In this document: positions 7,621 to 15,922 of the stretch, piece after piece
How the letters are laid out: each line of letters begins with the position of its first letter
How positions within the stretch are numbered: position 1 is the stretch's first letter
Origin: DATARH01 sp035570495
Lineage (GTDB): Bacteria > Pseudomonadota > Alphaproteobacteria > ATCC43930 > CGMCC-115725
Direction: 5' to 3'
Assembly (NCBI GenBank): GCA_035570495.1
Contig: DATMLO010000154.1
Span: 1-43,324 of the forward strand
Length of the DNA: 43,324 nt
Notes under the pieces: generated by a model
Databases searched by the model: none
What the model saw: the letters and a program-made list of their open reading frames with translations, nothing else
What the model was told of the DNA's origin: nothing
Program-made: the position numbers and the translations under genes

Positions 7621-9231
7621 GCGGATCGCAACGTTTTTGATCTCGGCGCCGACGTTCGGCTCGTATTTGCCGAAATTCTGCTCGAAATCGCGGGTGAGGC
7701 CGCGGGCGGTCTCGTCATAGGCTCTCTTGTTGGCCCATGAGGCGCGCGGGTCGAGCACCTCGGCCGGCACGTCGGCGGCGCTTTCCGGCACCAGGAAGCC
7801 GAAATTCGCATCCTTGCGCATCGGCGCCTTTTCGAGGCGGCCGTCGAGCACGGCGCGCAAGAGGCCGCGCGTGTGGCCGATCGCCATGCGCTGCCCGATG
7901 CCGTAGGCGCCGCCCGACCAGCCGGTGTTGACGAGCCAGCATTTGGCGCCGTAACGCTGGATGCGGTCGCCGAGCATCTTGGCGTATTCGGTCGGCCGGC
8001 GCGGCATGAACGGCGCGCCAAAGCAGGTCGAGAAGGTCGCTTGCGGCTCGCTGCCGAGTCCGACCTCGGTGCCGGCGACACGCGCTGTATAGCCCGACAG
8101 GAAGTGGTACATCGCCTGCTCGGCGTTGAGCTGGGCGATCGGCGGCATCACGCCGAACGCATCGCAGGTCAGCATGATGACGTTCTTGGGATGCGGCGCG
8201 AGCCCGTCATCCGACGCGTTCGGGATGTAGTCGAGCGGATAGCAGGCGCGGGTGTTCTCGGTGAGGCTGTCGTCATCGACATCCGGCATGCGGGTGCGCG
8301 GATTGAGCACGACATTTTCGAGCACCGTGCCAAAGCGGGTGATCGTCGCGTAAATCTCGGGCTCGGCCTTGGGCGACAGGTTGATGACCTTGGCGTAGCA
8401 GCCGCCCTCAAAATTGTAGATGCCGCGCGGACTCCAGCCGTGCTCGTCATCGCCGATCAAAGTGCGCGAGGCGTCGGCCGAGAGCGTCGTCTTGCCGGTG
8501 CCGGAGAGGCCAAAGAAGATCGCGCTGTCGCCCTTCGGCCCGACATTGGCCGAGCAATGCATCGGCAGCACGTCGCGCGTCGGCAGCACGAAATTGAGAT
8601 AGCCAAACACGCATTTCTTGATTTCGCCGGCATATTCGGTGCCGCCGATCAGCACCACGCGCTCGGCGAAATTGACAAAGATGAAGGTCTCGGAGCGGAT
8701 GCCGTCGAGTTCGGGGATCGATTTGAAATGCGGTGCATGGAGGATCGTAAACGCCGGCTGAAACCCGGGAAGCTCCGCCGAAGGCGGGCGGATGAACATG
8801 TTGCGCGCGAAAAGGCTGTGCCAGGGGCTTGGCGTCACCACACGCACCGGCAACCGGTATTCCGGGTCGGCGCCGCAATACAAATCCTGGACGAAAAGTT
8901 CCTGGCCCTGGAGATAGGCGAGGACGCGCTGATGCAGGCCCTTGAACTGCTCGGGCGTGATCGGCTGGTTGACGCTGCCCCAGTCGACCGTGTCGTGCGT
9001 GCCGGCCTCGTCGACGATATATTTGTCGCGCGGGCTGCGGCCGGTGTGCTTGCCGGTGTTGACGACAAACGCGCCACCCAGGCCAATCTCGCCTTGCCGC
9101 CGGCGCACCGCCTGCTCGTAGAGGAAGGGCATCTGCAGGTTCCAGTGCACCGGACCGAGGTGCCGCATGCCCTGCGCTTCGAGGTCGAATGACGGCTTCG
9201 GGCCCGTCACCGGGTTGTCCGTCTTATCCAC
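7609..9231 (-). CDS. pckA: Phosphoenolpyruvate carboxykinase (ATP)
   Basis: About 540 residues. It makes phosphoenolpyruvate and CO2 from oxaloacetate and ATP, the first step of gluconeogenesis from organic acids. Motifs are the substrate loop TGKHTGRSPRDKY (59-71), the kinase-1a P-loop GLSGTGKTT (241-249) and kinase-2/metal segment IGDDEHGWS (259-267), all intact. I favour GTG at 9231, because GGAGGA lies about five bases before it. Two in-frame ATGs at 9246 and 9243 overlap that Shine-Dalgarno sequence and would add only MMEER. The stop overlaps that of the convergent PAS gene by four bases. Confidence 0.95.
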   Translation of the reverse strand: MDKTDNPVTGPKPSFDLEAQGMRHLGPVHWNLQMPFLYEQAVRRRQGEIGLGGAFVVNTGKHTGRSPRDKYIVDEAGTHDTVDWGSVNQPITPEQFKGLHQRVLAYLQGQELFVQDLYCGADPEYRLPVRVVTPSPWHSLFARNMFIRPPSAELPGFQPAFTILHAPHFKSIPELDGIRSETFIFVNFAERVVLIGGTEYAGEIKKCVFGYLNFVLPTRDVLPMHCSANVGPKGDSAIFFGLSGTGKTTLSADASRTLIGDDEHGWSPRGIYNFEGGCYAKVINLSPKAEPEIYATITRFGTVLENVVLNPRTRMPDVDDDSLTENTRACYPLDYIPNASDDGLAPHPKNVIMLTCDAFGVMPPIAQLNAEQAMYHFLSGYTARVAGTEVGLGSEPQATFSTCFGAPFMPRRPTEYAKMLGDRIQRYGAKCWLVNTGWSGGAYGIGQRMAIGHTRGLLRAVLDGRLEKAPMRKDANFGFLVPESAADVPAEVLDPRASWANKRAYDETARGLTRDFEQNFGKYEPNVGAEIKNVAIRAAA

Positions 9232-9281
9232 GCGTTCCTCCATCATCGCCGGGCCGGCTTGCCGCGGGACCGGTTTTGGCT

Positions 9282-9309
9282 AGATAGCAGAATTCCACTC
9301 GCAAGCAAG
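9282..9309 (-). promoter_or_regulatory. Candidate promoter of pckA
   Basis: On the minus strand CTTGCT (9309-9304) and CTATCT (9287-9282) are separated by 16 bases. This resembles the alphaproteobacterial vegetative pattern CTTGAC-N17-CTATAT. It lies 50 bases upstream of the chosen pckA start. Assigned by eye only. Confidence 0.35.
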
Positions 9310-9350
9310 CCAAAGACGACGCAACTTCCGGGCCAGCGATGTAAAATGCG

Positions 9351-10100
9351 CTATGCGCCGGACGCGGCACGCCCAGCGGTCGCGAGCGCAACCAGCGCGT
9401 GCCGCGCGCTCGCCGGATCAAACACGGGCGCCAGAGCATTATCCGCAAAATCGAGGCGCGCGGTTTCGTTGCCGCCGCGCAGATCGATGCCCTCGGGATC
9501 GATGCCCGTCATGCGCCAGTCGCCTGCCGCGCGGCGCAGCAGCCGCGTCGCGTAGAGCGCCACCGCGTCGGCATGATCGGCATTCATATGCGCGACGATC
9601 TCCGCCTCGGCTTCGGCCAGCGCCCGCGCATCGCCGGCGAAGCGCAATTCGTCCGGCTCCACCCAGGAGATGCGGCCAAACCCCGCCACCAGATGGCCAC
9701 GGCCGATCGTGACCCGATACAAATGGAAATCGCCAAACCCGACGTAGGATGCGGCGCTCGGGTGGCGCGCGACAAAGCGCGTGAGGCATCGCGCGTCGTC
9801 GCAACGCCGCGCCTCGCCCAGCAGGCTCAGCCGCGGCGCTGCGAGCGGATCGCCGTCGGAAGCATGTTCGCCGCCGTCGAACAGCAGCGAGACCCGGCTG
9901 TCGGCAGCGATGTTGCGGCTGTGCTGCGCGAGGTTGGAGATGAAGAGCAGCGGACTGGCGTCTGTGTCGCAGGCGATAGCGACTAGCGAAGCATAAGGCC
10001 GCGCGGACGCACTTTCGGCGAGCGAGGTCGCCAGCACCGCATGCGCCTGAGTCCGTACCAGGCGGCGGCATAATCGGCTGCGCTCAACGGTTTCGTTCAT
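9351..10100 (-). CDS. HugZ-like pyridoxamine-phosphate-oxidase-fold protein with C-terminal DUF2470
   Basis: A 249-residue protein. Residues about 10-140 form a flavin-reductase/PNPOx-like split barrel (HAVLATSL, PLLFISNLAQHSRNI, RVSLLF, GFGDFHLYRV). A C-terminal DUF2470 domain has HMNADHADAV at 171-180. This architecture is shared with HugZ/HutZ haem-utilisation proteins and with chloroplast glutamyl-tRNA reductase-binding protein, and members bind haem. A role in haem handling is therefore likely but not shown; there are no haem-transport genes nearby. ATG at 10100 follows AAGGG. It is upstream of pckA on the same strand, with 119 bases between, and divergent from chvI. Confidence 0.85.
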   Translation of the reverse strand: MNETVERSRLCRRLVRTQAHAVLATSLAESASARPYASLVAIACDTDASPLLFISNLAQHSRNIAADSRVSLLFDGGEHASDGDPLAAPRLSLLGEARRCDDARCLTRFVARHPSAASYVGFGDFHLYRVTIGRGHLVAGFGRISWVEPDELRFAGDARALAEAEAEIVAHMNADHADAVALYATRLLRRAAGDWRMTGIDPEGIDLRGGNETARLDFADNALAPVFDPASARHALVALATAGRAASGA

Positions 10101-10217
10101 CCCGCACCCTTTTTGTTCGGCGCCGAGCCGCCATATTTCACAGGGAACATATTATGCGCCGGTGTCGTATCATTGGCGACCCGCGCGGCTGAAAGCCGCC
10201 CTTGGGGGGACAAATCG

Positions 10218-10916
10218 TTGACGAACACGATCGCTCTTGTCGATGACGACCGGAATATCCTGACTTCGGTCTCGATGGCACTCGAGGCGGAAGGCTTTGC
10301 GGTGCGCTGTTACGCCGACGGCGCGGAGGCGCTGCGGGGGCTGTCGAGCCAGCCGGTCGATGTCGCGGTGCTCGACATCAAGATGCCGCGCATGGACGGC
10401 ATGGAGCTGCTCGCGCAGCTGCGCCGGTCGACCCCGACACCCGTGATCTTCCTCACCTCGAAAGACGACGAGGTCGACGAGCTGCTCGGCCTGCGCATGG
10501 GGGCCGACGACTACATCAAAAAGCCATTTTCCCAGCGCCTGCTGATCGAGCGCATCCGGGCGCTGCTGCGGCGCGGCGAGCTCGCGCGCGAGCTCGAGAC
10601 GGTGCAAGGCGAACCCCCGATCGTGCGCGGCGAATTGACCCTCGATGCCGGACGGCATCTGTGCACCTGGCAAGGCGGCCAGGTCGAGCTGACCGTCACC
10701 GAATTCCTGATCCTGAAATCGTTGGCGCAGCGGCCGGGGCATGTCAAAAACCGTGACCAGCTGATGGATGCCGCCTACGGCGAACACATCTACGTCGATG
10801 ACCGGACGATCGACAGCCACATCAAGCGGCTCCGGAAGAAGTTCAAGGCCGTCGACAACGAGTTCGCGCAGATCGAAACGCTCTATGGCGTCGGTTATCG
10901 GTATCGCGAGCACTGA
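10218..10916 (+). CDS. chvI: Two-component response regulator ChvI
   Basis: A 232-residue OmpR-family regulator. The receiver domain (about 4-120) has acidic residues Asp9-Asp11, phospho-acceptor Asp53 in VLDIKMPRMDG, and the LTSKDD lysine. The C-terminal winged helix has TVTEFLILKSLAQRPG and the DRTIDSHIKRLRKKF recognition helix. The opening TNTIALVDDDRNILTSVS is typical of ChvI. I therefore choose TTG at 10218, preceded by GGGGGA eight bases upstream, over the ATG at 10113, which would add 35 non-conserved residues. ChvI with ChvG controls acid and envelope-stress responses in alphaproteobacteria. It overlaps the chvG start. Confidence 0.92.
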   Translation: MTNTIALVDDDRNILTSVSMALEAEGFAVRCYADGAEALRGLSSQPVDVAVLDIKMPRMDGMELLAQLRRSTPTPVIFLTSKDDEVDELLGLRMGADDYIKKPFSQRLLIERIRALLRRGELARELETVQGEPPIVRGELTLDAGRHLCTWQGGQVELTVTEFLILKSLAQRPGHVKNRDQLMDAAYGEHIYVDDRTIDSHIKRLRKKFKAVDNEFAQIETLYGVGYRYREH

Positions 10917-12597
10917 CGCGACGGCGACCGCCGTAGCTTCCGAGCCGGCGGCGACGCCGGTCACGTCCATCGTGCCGGCGCGCAGCGAGACGCGGCACCG
11001 GCGGCGCTGGCGGCTGCCGCGCCTGTCACCGCTCACCCGGCGCATTATCGCGGTCAACGTGTTGCCGCTGGCGCTGTTGGCGCTCGGCTTTCTCTATCTC
11101 GGCAAGTTCGAGGCGAGCCTTGTCGACCAGCAGGTCGAGGCGCTGCGCACGCAAGGCGAGATCTTCGCCGCGGCGCTTGGCGAGGGCGCGGTGCTGGTCG
11201 ATTCGCCAGACGGCGGCGAGATCCTGCTCCCCGACCTCGCGCGCCAGATGATGCGCAGCCTGGTCGCGCCGACCCACACGCCAGCGCGGCTCTTCGACCA
11301 CGAAGGCCATCTGATCGCCGACAGTAAGCTGCTTACCGGGCCGGGCGACTCGGTCGAGGTGACGGAGCTGGCGCCACCCGACGACCGGAGTTCTGTGACC
11401 CGCGCGGTCGACGCCGCTTATGACTGGGTGGCGCGGCTTCTGCCTCAGCGACAAACCTATCCGCCTTATCGGGCGGGACGGACGGCCAGCGACTTTCCCG
11501 AGGCGGTTCGCGCGCTGCACGGCGAAAGCAGCTCGGCGGTGCGGCGTGACCCGGCCGACAAGGCATTGGTGATCAGCGTCGCGGTGCCGGTCCAGCGCTA
11601 CAAGGAGGTGCTCGGCGCGGTGATGCTGTCGAGCGTCAACGGCGATATTGAAGCCGAGCTGCGCAATGTCCGTTTTGAGCTGCTGCGCATCTTCGGCGTC
11701 GCGCTGCTGGTGACGATCATGCTGTCGGTCTATCTCGCGACGACGATCGGCCGGCCGATCCATCAGCTCGCCGAGGCCGCGGAGCGCGCTCAGGGTCGCG
11801 GCGCCCGCGCCGAAATCCCCGATTTGACCCAGCGCGGCGACGAAATCGGCGATCTGTCGCGCTCGATGCGCCAGATGACCAACGCGCTGTGGCTGCGGAT
11901 GAGCGCCATCGAAAGCTTCGCCTCCGATGTCGCGCATGAGATCAAGAACCCGCTTTCCTCGCTGCGCAGCGCGGTCGAGACCGCTGTGCGCATCGACGAT
12001 CCAGTCAAACAGCAACGGCTCCTGGCGATCATTCTCGACGACATCGAGCGGCTGTCGCGACTGATCAGCGACATTTCCGACGCATCGCGCATTGACGCCG
12101 AGCTGAGCCGCGACGTCATGGAGCCAATCGACCTCGCCGAAATGCTGCGTGCGCTGGTCGACATCCACGAAACGACCCGTCCACAGGGCACCGCCCATAT
12201 CGTGCTGACCATGCCCGAGCGCCGCCGTCAGCTGATCGTGCAAGGCATGGAAAGCCGCCTGTCGCAGGTCTTCCTCAACCTCATCAGCAATGCGGTGTCG
12301 TTCAGCCCGCCCGGCGCCGGCATCCGCGTCGGCCTGCGCGAAGACGGCCGCGCGGCGCTGATCACGGTCGAGGATGACGGGCCTGGCATCCCGCAGGAAA
12401 GGCTGACGACAATCTTCGACCGCTTCTACACCGAGCGCCCGGCCAGCGAAAAATTCGGCACGCATTCGGGTCTCGGGCTGTCGATCTCGAAGCAAATCGT
12501 CGAGGCGCATCGCGGCCGCATCTGGGCCGAAAACCGCCGCGACGCCGCCGGCGCGGTGTGCGGCGCGCGGTTCTTCATCCGGCTGCCGGAAGCGTGA
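10885..12597 (+). CDS. chvG: Sensor histidine kinase ChvG
   Basis: About 570 residues. A charged N-terminal tail is followed by TM1 (IIAVNVLPLALLALGFLYL), a periplasmic stimulus-sensing domain of roughly 200 residues, TM2 (FGVALLVTIMLSVYL) and HAMP. The HisKA box has His351 in SDVAHEIKNPLSSLRSA, and the ATPase domain has NLISNAVSF, DDGPGIP and GLGLSISK. It phosphorylates ChvI in response to acid or cell-envelope signals. ATG at 10885 lies inside chvI (32-base overlap); the exact start is uncertain because the first 40 residues are low-complexity. Its stop TGA overlaps the GTG start of hprK. Confidence 0.9.
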   Translation: MASVIGIASTDATATAVASEPAATPVTSIVPARSETRHRRRWRLPRLSPLTRRIIAVNVLPLALLALGFLYLGKFEASLVDQQVEALRTQGEIFAAALGEGAVLVDSPDGGEILLPDLARQMMRSLVAPTHTPARLFDHEGHLIADSKLLTGPGDSVEVTELAPPDDRSSVTRAVDAAYDWVARLLPQRQTYPPYRAGRTASDFPEAVRALHGESSSAVRRDPADKALVISVAVPVQRYKEVLGAVMLSSVNGDIEAELRNVRFELLRIFGVALLVTIMLSVYLATTIGRPIHQLAEAAERAQGRGARAEIPDLTQRGDEIGDLSRSMRQMTNALWLRMSAIESFASDVAHEIKNPLSSLRSAVETAVRIDDPVKQQRLLAIILDDIERLSRLISDISDASRIDAELSRDVMEPIDLAEMLRALVDIHETTRPQGTAHIVLTMPERRRQLIVQGMESRLSQVFLNLISNAVSFSPPGAGIRVGLREDGRAALITVEDDGPGIPQERLTTIFDRFYTERPASEKFGTHSGLGLSISKQIVEAHRGRIWAENRRDAAGAVCGARFFIRLPEA

Positions 12598-13049
12598 GCG
12601 ACAATCCTGTCCTCATCCATGCGACCGCGGTGGCGATCGGCGGACGCGCGGTGCTGCTGCGCGGAGCGTCCGGCAGCGGCAAATCCGACCTCGCCCTGCG
12701 ACTAATCGACGCCGGAGCGAGGCTTGTCGCCGACGATTACAGCGAGCTGCGGCGCGAAGACGATGCCATCGTGGTGCGCGCCCCAGCATCGATCTCCGGC
12801 CTGATCGAGGCGCGCGGGATCGGCATTCTAAAGGTCGAGCCGCTCGCCGCGGCGCCACTGGCGCTGATCGCGGATTTGGTTGCAGCGCAACATGTAGAAC
12901 GCTTCCCAGAGCCTGGTAGTGAAACGATTTTCGGACTGGCGATACCTGTGGTTGCGATCGCCCCGTTTGAGGCCTCGGCGCCGGCCAAATTGCGCTTTGC
13001 TCTGGCCGCGCTCGCGGGCGGCGGAACGCAGGCCGCGCCGGGCGCTTGA
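12594..13049 (+). CDS. hprK: Short HPr kinase/phosphorylase
   Basis: A 151-residue protein equivalent to the C-terminal catalytic half of HprK, the short form typical of alphaproteobacteria. It has P-loop GASGSGKSDLALRL (Walker A 24-31), VADDYSEL after it, and the HprK signature ARGIGILKVEP. It phosphorylates the regulatory serine of HPr with ATP and can reverse this; the matching serine is present in the HPr encoded 0.7 kb downstream. GTG at 12594 overlaps the chvG stop (GTGA), implying coupled translation. An ATG 12 codons earlier would lie inside chvG and is less likely. Confidence 0.9.
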   Translation: MSDNPVLIHATAVAIGGRAVLLRGASGSGKSDLALRLIDAGARLVADDYSELRREDDAIVVRAPASISGLIEARGIGILKVEPLAAAPLALIADLVAAQHVERFPEPGSETIFGLAIPVVAIAPFEASAPAKLRFALAALAGGGTQAAPGA

Positions 13050-13370
13050 CCCGGCACCGCGGGCGAACTCGGTCCGCGACCGCACATGGCGGCATGACTG
13101 CCATTGCATCAAGCGTGATGACGAAATCGCCGGACGGGGTTATATGGGCGACATGTCCCCACCCGCAGGCCGTCGTGGCCTTAGGCGGCATGGGGCCCGA
13201 ACACCGAGTGGTCCCTGCCCCCAAAGCGACCGCATAGAGTGATCGACAAAACTCCTGACGCCACATCCAAGAATGTCGAGCCCCTGTAGCCGGGATCTCG
13301 CGCCCCCCTCCCTCTTCATCCGACCGACGGAAGCTTCACGCTGCCGCCCCGCTGAGGAGAGGCTTGCGCG
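13050..13370. other. 321-base intergenic gap where rapZ is usually found
   Basis: No convincing gene. Short readings exist on both strands (for example plus 13046-13237, minus about 13060-13266) but lack a recognisable family, a good ribosome-binding site or conserved motifs. In many alphaproteobacteria rapZ sits between hprK and the EIIA gene; I see neither its P-loop nor its C-terminal GCTGGRHRS motif. The last 30 bases hold GAGGAGAGG, the ribosome-binding site of the EIIA gene. Confidence 0.6.
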
Positions 13371-13778
13371 ATGATCGGCATCGTCCTCGTCACGCATGGC
13401 CGGCTGGCGACCGAGTTCGTCGCCGCGCTCGAGCATGTCGTCGGGCCGCAACGGCAGATCGCCGCGGTCTGCATCGGCGCCGATGACGACATGGAGCTGC
13501 GCCGGCAAGAGATTGTCCGCTCGATCGACGAGGTCGATACCGGCGAGGGCGCGGTGCTGCTGACCGACATGTTTGGCGGCACGCCGTCGAACCTCGCGAT
13601 CTCGGTCATGGACCGCGCCAAGGTCGAGGTCATCGCCGGAATCAACCTGCCGATGCTGATCAAGCTCGCCAGCCTGCGCCAGACCGAGACGCTCGGCCGC
13701 GCCGTGGTCGGCGCGCAAGAGGCGGGGCGCAAATACATCAACGTCGCCTCGCAACTGCTGGCCGACGCCAAACGATGA
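13371..13778 (+). CDS. PTS EIIA component, mannose family (regulatory)
   Basis: A 135-residue EIIA(Man)-type domain. The phosphoryl-accepting His9 is in GIVLVTHGRLATEF, and the family hallmark LLTDMFGGTPSNLA is present. It takes phosphate from HPr. No EIIB, EIIC or EIID sugar-transport genes are nearby, so it is probably a regulatory output, as in other alphaproteobacteria where this operon also carries HprK and ChvGI. ATG at 13371 follows GAGAGG at about eight bases. Its stop overlaps the HPr start by four bases (ATGA). Often named manX or ptsA. Confidence 0.92.
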   Translation: MIGIVLVTHGRLATEFVAALEHVVGPQRQIAAVCIGADDDMELRRQEIVRSIDEVDTGEGAVLLTDMFGGTPSNLAISVMDRAKVEVIAGINLPMLIKLASLRQTETLGRAVVGAQEAGRKYINVASQLLADAKR

Positions 13779-14098
13779 GCGACGAGCTGCCCAGCGACTC
13801 GACAGAGGCTGAGGCAGCAGCGGCTGCAACCGCCAAACGCGTCGTCACGATCTGCAACCAGAAGGGCCTGCACGCGCGCGCCGCGGCGCGCTTCGTCAAG
13901 GCCGCGCACGAGTTCGACGCCGACATCTGGGTGCGCAAAAACGGGACGATCGTCTCCGGACGATCGATCATGGGACTGATGATGCTGGCGGCGGCGGCCG
14001 GTACCGAGCTACAAATCTCCGCCGCCGGCCCGGAAGCCGATTTGGCGGTCGAAACGCTGGCGCGCCTGGTCGAATGCAAGTTCGATGAGGGTTGCTGA
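13775..14098 (+). CDS. ptsH: PTS phosphocarrier protein HPr
   Basis: A 107-residue HPr. The catalytic His33 is in NQKGLHARAAARF. Ser64, exactly 31 residues later as in the canonical His15/Ser46 pair, is in GRSIMGLMMLAA, so HprK regulation is possible. The N-terminus has an alanine- and acid-rich extension of about 20 residues absent from standard 85-90-residue HPr. It carries phosphate from EI to EIIA. It overlaps the EIIA gene by four bases and ptsI by 14. Confidence 0.93.
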   Translation: MSDELPSDSTEAEAAAAATAKRVVTICNQKGLHARAAARFVKAAHEFDADIWVRKNGTIVSGRSIMGLMMLAAAAGTELQISAAGPEADLAVETLARLVECKFDEGC

Positions 14099-15911
14099 TA
14101 ACGGCCCCGATGCCGAGGTCTCAAAGAAAGCTGGGCCTGATCCGGCTCGGGGGCATGACGAGCAAAAGCTGACCGGGATCGGCGTGTCGCCGGGGATCGC
14201 GATCGGCGCGGCCTATATCGGCGAGAGCGGGCCGTTGGTGGTCCACGAGATAGCGATCCCCGAGACCGCCGTCGTCGCCGAGCGCGCGCGTTTCACCGAC
14301 GCCGTCACCAACGCTCAGAAGCAGCTCCGCAAGCTGAAAGCACATGCCGGCGGGCTGCCCGGCTCCGCCCCAGAAGAAATCGGCTACCTGCTCGATGCGC
14401 ATCTCGCGATGCTGGCCAATTCGCGGCTGGTGCGCGGCGTCCATCAGCGCATCGCCAATTCGCGGATCAACGCCGAACGCGCGGTCGAACTCGAGATCGA
14501 GAACATCGCCAAAGGCTTCGCGCAAATGCGCGACTCGTATCTCGCGGCGCGGGTCGAGGATATCCGGGTCGTCGGCTCGCGGCTGATCCGCAACCTCGTC
14601 AAAAAGGCCTATGTGCCCTACGCGACGCTGAGCGACGGCGCGATCATCCTGGCCGAAGACGTGACCCCGGCCGATACCGCGCTGATGGACCCCCGGCGGG
14701 TTGGCGGGTTTGCCGCGGTTTTCGGCGGCCCGGAAAGCCACTCCGCGATCATGGCGCGCGCGCTGAGCCTGCCGGCGGTGATGGGTGTCAGCAACCTCGT
14801 GACCCGCGCCCGGCCCGACGCGACCGTCGTCATCGACGGCTCTGAAGGCGTGGTGATCCTCGACCCGACGCCCGAGACGCTCGCCTTCTACCGCGAGCGC
14901 CAGGAAGGACAGGTCCACGAGCGCCGCCGCCTCGCGCGGCTGCGCCGGCTCGCGGCGGTGACGCGGGACGGCGTCGAAATCCGCCTCGAGGCCAATCTCG
15001 AATTGCCGATCGAGCTCGACCAGGCACTCGGCAACGGCGCGATGGGGTTGGGGCTGGTGCGCACCGAGTTCCTGTTTCTCAACCGCGACGACCTTCCCGA
15101 CGAGGACGAGCAATACGAATTCTATGCCGGGCTGGTGCGCGGGATGGGCGGAAGGCCGGTGACCCTGCGCACGCTCGATGCCGGCGGCGACAAGCTGCCC
15201 GAGGCGCTGGCCGCGCGCGTCTTTGACGATGCCGACGCGGCTCTCGGCCTGCGCGGCATCCGGCTGTCGCTCAAGGAGCGACGACTCTTCGATGTCCAGC
15301 TCGCGGCGATGCTGAGGGCCTCACGCGAAGGGCCGCTTCGTATCCTCTTGCCGATGATCTCGACCGTCGGCGAAATCCGCCGCACGCGCGAGGCGATCGA
15401 TCAGGTCGCGCGCCGGCTACGCCGCCGCGGCGTGGTCATCCCCGAGACGCTGCCGCCGCTGGGGGTCATGATCGAGGTGCCGGGCGCCGCGCTCGCCGCC
15501 GACGCGCTGGCGATCGAGGCCGATTTCTTTGCGATCGGCACCAACGACCTGATCCAGTACACGCTGGCGATCGACCGCGGCGACGAGCAGGTCGCGCATC
15601 TTTACAACCCGCTGCATCCGGGCGTCCTGCGGCTGATCCAGTTCGCGGTCGAAGCCGGCTCGCGCCGGCGCATCCCGGTTGGGATTTGTGGCGAGATGGC
15701 CGGCGAGCCGCGTTACGCGGCGCTGCTGCTGGGTCTGGGCTTGCGCGAGCTGTCGATGTCGCCCGGCAACCTGCCGCGCCTCAAGCAGCGCATCCGCAAC
15801 CTCGACATGATCGCCGCGACGCGGCGCGCCGAGGCGATCATGGACCAGTCGGATTCCGGCCGGATCGCCGCGCTGCTCGACGATTTCAACGCAATGGCGG
15901 CTCTAACATAG
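14085..15911 (+). CDS. ptsI: PTS enzyme I (phosphoenolpyruvate-protein phosphotransferase)
   Basis: A 608-residue EI. The N-terminal domain starts KLTGIGVSPGIAIGAA after a charged leader of about 27 residues. The phosphohistidine domain has His219 in GGPESHSAIMARALSLPAV. The C-terminal PEP-binding barrel has GLVRTEFLF, LRTLDAGGDK, PMISTVGEI, IGTNDLIQYTLAIDR and the active cysteine in VGICGEMAG. There is no N-terminal GAF domain, so it is EI-like rather than the PtsP/EI-Ntr form. It transfers phosphate from PEP to HPr. It starts at ATG 14085 inside the HPr gene; a conserved start further inside the leader is possible. It ends 11 bases from the convergent hybrid kinase gene. Confidence 0.93.
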   Translation: MRVADNGPDAEVSKKAGPDPARGHDEQKLTGIGVSPGIAIGAAYIGESGPLVVHEIAIPETAVVAERARFTDAVTNAQKQLRKLKAHAGGLPGSAPEEIGYLLDAHLAMLANSRLVRGVHQRIANSRINAERAVELEIENIAKGFAQMRDSYLAARVEDIRVVGSRLIRNLVKKAYVPYATLSDGAIILAEDVTPADTALMDPRRVGGFAAVFGGPESHSAIMARALSLPAVMGVSNLVTRARPDATVVIDGSEGVVILDPTPETLAFYRERQEGQVHERRRLARLRRLAAVTRDGVEIRLEANLELPIELDQALGNGAMGLGLVRTEFLFLNRDDLPDEDEQYEFYAGLVRGMGGRPVTLRTLDAGGDKLPEALAARVFDDADAALGLRGIRLSLKERRLFDVQLAAMLRASREGPLRILLPMISTVGEIRRTREAIDQVARRLRRRGVVIPETLPPLGVMIEVPGAALAADALAIEADFFAIGTNDLIQYTLAIDRGDEQVAHLYNPLHPGVLRLIQFAVEAGSRRRIPVGICGEMAGEPRYAALLLGLGLRELSMSPGNLPRLKQRIRNLDMIAATRRAEAIMDQSDSGRIAALLDDFNAMAALT

Positions 15912-15922
15912 ACCGGACAGGC

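Noticed and set aside
7873..9192. A 439-codon plus-strand frame opposite pckA
   Set aside because: pckA has all its catalytic motifs on the minus strand; the opposite frame is compositional.
10113..10217. An upstream ATG start for chvI
   Set aside because: The extra 35 residues are not typical of ChvI, and TTG at 10218 has a better-placed ribosome-binding site.
11026..12510. A 494-codon minus-strand frame opposite chvG
   Set aside because: chvG kinase motifs are on the plus strand; this is a shadow.
13046..13237. A 63-residue plus-strand frame between hprK and the EIIA gene
   Set aside because: It begins at a TTG inside the hprK end without a ribosome-binding site, and resembles no family I know.
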